Shown piece by piece: positions 62,492 through 64,000 of a stretch of DNA of 64,000 nt. Below the pieces are notes generated by a model. That model saw nothing but the letters and a program-made list of their open reading frames with translations. It ran no database searches and was not told the DNA's origin. The stretch covers positions 434,001 to 498,000 of the forward strand of contig NZ_CP114588.1 of NCBI RefSeq assembly GCF_027286325.1, in the 5' to 3' direction. This DNA is from Salinivibrio kushneri (GTDB lineage Bacteria; Pseudomonadota; Gammaproteobacteria; Enterobacterales; Vibrionaceae). Positions within the stretch are counted from its first letter, which is position 1. The number at the start of each line of letters is the position of its first letter. A program made the position numbers and the translations under genes.

Positions 62492-63771
62492 AGCTATACA
62501 ACATCAAAGATCACAGTGAAACCGTGTCATTCTCGCAAGCTGTCCAGCAAGGGCTCGGTCGCGGCCAAGGGTTATTCTTTCCCGATAAGCTGCCGTATTT
62601 CGACGACATCGAGGCATTACTGGCCATGCCCTTGGTGGAGCGTAGTAGCGAGATTTTATCCGCGCTCATTGGCGATGAACTACCCAAAAGCCAAATCAGC
62701 GAACTGGTTAGTAATGCGTTTAGCTTTGCCGCGCCACTTGAACAAGTGGATGACCATATTCATGCGCTAGAGCTTTTCCATGGCCCGACACTGGCCTTTA
62801 AAGACTTTGGTGGCCGTTTTATGGCGCAGTCGCTAGCGGCGGTATCTGATGGCAAAAAGATCACCATCCTTACCGCAACGTCAGGGGACACGGGAGCCGC
62901 GGTCGCTCACGCGTTTTACGGCATTGATAATATCGACGTGGTTATCTTGTACCCGAAAGGCAAAATCAGCCCGCTGCAGGAAAAGCTTTTTTGCACCCTC
63001 GGAGGCAATATTCATACGGTCGCGATCAATGGCACCTTTGATGACTGCCAAAGTATGGTGAAACAAGCCTTTGATGATAGCGAGCTTCGTCAGACCATTG
63101 GCCTTAACTCGGCCAACTCCATCAACATTAGCCGCTTAATGGCACAGATTTGTTACTACTTCGAAGCGGTGGCGCAAATGCCTCCACACAAGCGAGACCA
63201 AGTGGTGATATCGGTGCCCAGTGGTAATTTTGGCAACCTCACTGCAGGCTTGCTTGCTAAAGCGATGGGACTGCCGATAAAGCGCTTTATCGCTGGCACC
63301 AATGCTAATGACACCGTGCCACGGTACCTCGATTCAGGCGAGTGGGCACCGCAGCAAACCATCGCCACGTTGTCCAACGCGATGGACGTGAGTCAGCCCA
63401 ATAACTGGCCACGTATCGAAGAGCTTTTCCGCCGTGAGCAGTGGACGTTGAGTGAACTTGCCTCAGGGCGTGCTGACGATGAGGAAACGGCTGAGAGCTT
63501 AAAGTCACTCTCTCAGGCGGGCTACTTGTGTGAACCCCATGGTGCCATTGCATACCGATTGCTCGCGGAGCAGCTGAAAGAAGGGGAAGAGGGGATCTTC
63601 TTGTGCACGGCTCACCCGGCAAAATTTAAAGAGTCGGTCGACGCGATCCTCGGTAAAGATATTCCTCTTCCCGGGCCGCTGGCAAAGCATGCGCAAATGA
63701 CGTTGCTTTCACGCGAGCAAGAGGCTGATTTCCAAACGCTAAGAGATTACTTGCTTGAAGTGAATGGGTAA
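62488..63771 (+). CDS. thrC: Threonine synthase
   Basis: 427-aa PLP enzyme converting phosphohomoserine to threonine. The PLP Lys lies in [13 protein letters not shown] and the phosphate-binding loop in [13 protein letters not shown]. It ends the thrLABC operon, whose structure equals that of E. coli, and is followed by a terminator. Confidence 0.97.
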   Translation: MKLYNIKDHSETVSFSQAVQQGLGRGQGLFFPDKLPYFDDIEALLAMPLVERSSEILSALIGDELPKSQISELVSNAFSFAAPLEQVDDHIHALELFHGPTLAFKDFGGRFMAQSLAAVSDGKKITILTATSGDTGAAVAHAFYGIDNIDVVILYPKGKISPLQEKLFCTLGGNIHTVAINGTFDDCQSMVKQAFDDSELRQTIGLNSANSINISRLMAQICYYFEAVAQMPPHKRDQVVISVPSGNFGNLTAGLLAKAMGLPIKRFIAGTNANDTVPRYLDSGEWAPQQTIATLSNAMDVSQPNNWPRIEELFRREQWTLSELASGRADDEETAESLKSLSQAGYLCEPHGAIAYRLLAEQLKEGEEGIFLCTAHPAKFKESVDAILGKDIPLPGPLAKHAQMTLLSREQEADFQTLRDYLLEVNG

Positions 63772-63801
63772 GGCCTAGCCACAGATTACCATTATTAATA
63801 C

Positions 63802-63830
63802 AAAAACAGCCCGCGATTGCGGGCTGTTTG
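63802..63830. terminator. Terminator between thrC and grcA
   Basis: AAAAACAGCCCGC, GATT loop, GCGGGCTGTTTG; A and T runs on both sides, serving two convergent genes. Confidence 0.85.
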
Positions 63831-63866
63831 ATTTGATACACAGTCTGGTTAGCGTTGGTTGAACGG

Positions 63867-64000
63867 CTATAGAGAGCTGGTAAAAGTACGGGTGATCACG
63901 TCGCGCTGTTGCTCAGGGGTCAGTGAGTTAAAGCGAACCGCATAGCCAGAGACACGGATCGTTAGCTGTGGGTACTTCTCTGGGTGTTTAGCCGCATCTT
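63867..64000 (-). CDS. grcA: Autonomous glycyl radical cofactor GrcA (C-terminal part only)
   Basis: The visible 44 residues are the C-terminal glycyl radical region, with the radical Gly in [14 protein letters not shown]. The residues [11 protein letters not shown] and [10 protein letters not shown] agree better with GrcA (YfiD) than with the pflB C-terminus. GrcA repairs pyruvate formate-lyase after oxygen damage, and it stands near thrABC in Vibrio. The start lies beyond the window. Confidence 0.85.
   Translation of the reverse strand, partial: DAAKHPEKYPQLTIRVSGYAVRFNSLTPEQQRDVITRTFTSSL

Noticed and set aside
63867..64000. pflB C-terminus
   Set aside because: The end of PflB is similar, but the [11 protein letters not shown] and TPEQQRDVI residues agree better with GrcA, and grcA neighbours thrABC in Vibrio.

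Overview
The window looks like a chromosome segment of a member of the Vibrionaceae. Most genes are conserved Vibrio housekeeping genes in familiar neighbourhoods: hrpB-thpR-sfsA-dksA-gluQ-pcnB-folK-panBC, mltC-yggX-mutY-trmB, hemL-erpA, tyrS, yadS-btuF-cbiB-mtnN, gltBD, arcB/arcA and thrLABC-grcA. The base composition is near 50% G+C by eye. A halophilic Vibrionaceae such as Salinivibrio would fit, but the genus is an inference. No phage, transposase or integrase gene was seen.

Layout. Positions 1-3400 hold the end of a SulP transporter and a YadG/YadH ABC exporter. 3400-14940 is a dense housekeeping block: cell wall synthase, helicase, RNA end modification, DksA, poly(A) polymerase, folate and pantothenate synthesis. 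pcnB appears to start at a rare AUC codon. 14944-16206 encodes an HD-GYP protein with an altered signature motif. 16399-17258 is the most unusual stretch. A tRNA-Phe gene is followed by seven near-identical 99-bp units, each carrying a terminator hairpin and a copy of the last 22 bp of the tRNA gene.

17626-29491 is a 12-gene chemosensory operon with the gene set of V. cholerae cluster III: STAS, CheY, CheA, two CheW, an Aer2-type soluble PAS receptor, CheR, CheD, CheB, a receptor-like protein with a possible CheZ-type motif, a second STAS protein, and a response regulator carrying both a PP2C phosphatase and a kinase-like ATPase domain. A sigma-S-like -10 element lies upstream. The operon sits between two identical, same-orientation tRNA-Phe genes, and the right flank also has tRNA-Asn, a second-sequence tRNA-Phe and tRNA-Thr.

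30045-43308 carries envelope, DNA repair, tRNA modification, glutaminase, haem, iron-sulfur, tyrosyl-tRNA and cobalamin-related genes. 43431-49322 is glutamate synthase (gltBD). 49936-54930 holds a diguanylate cyclase and the ArcB/ArcA redox system; ArcB keeps Cys180 but has Tyr at the position of E. coli Cys241. 55365-58762 has a DUF3293 protein, an RraA-like protein, a small beta-barrel-like protein and AceK. 58895-63771 is the threonine operon with a fully readable attenuator, followed by the end of grcA on the opposite strand.

Functionally, much of the window links respiratory and redox sensing (ArcAB, Aer2-type receptor, GrcA), second-messenger signalling (GGDEF and HD-GYP proteins) and nitrogen/amino acid supply (gltBD, glutaminase, thrABC). 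The least explained parts are the tRNA-Phe repeat array and the placing of the chemosensory operon between duplicate tRNA genes.
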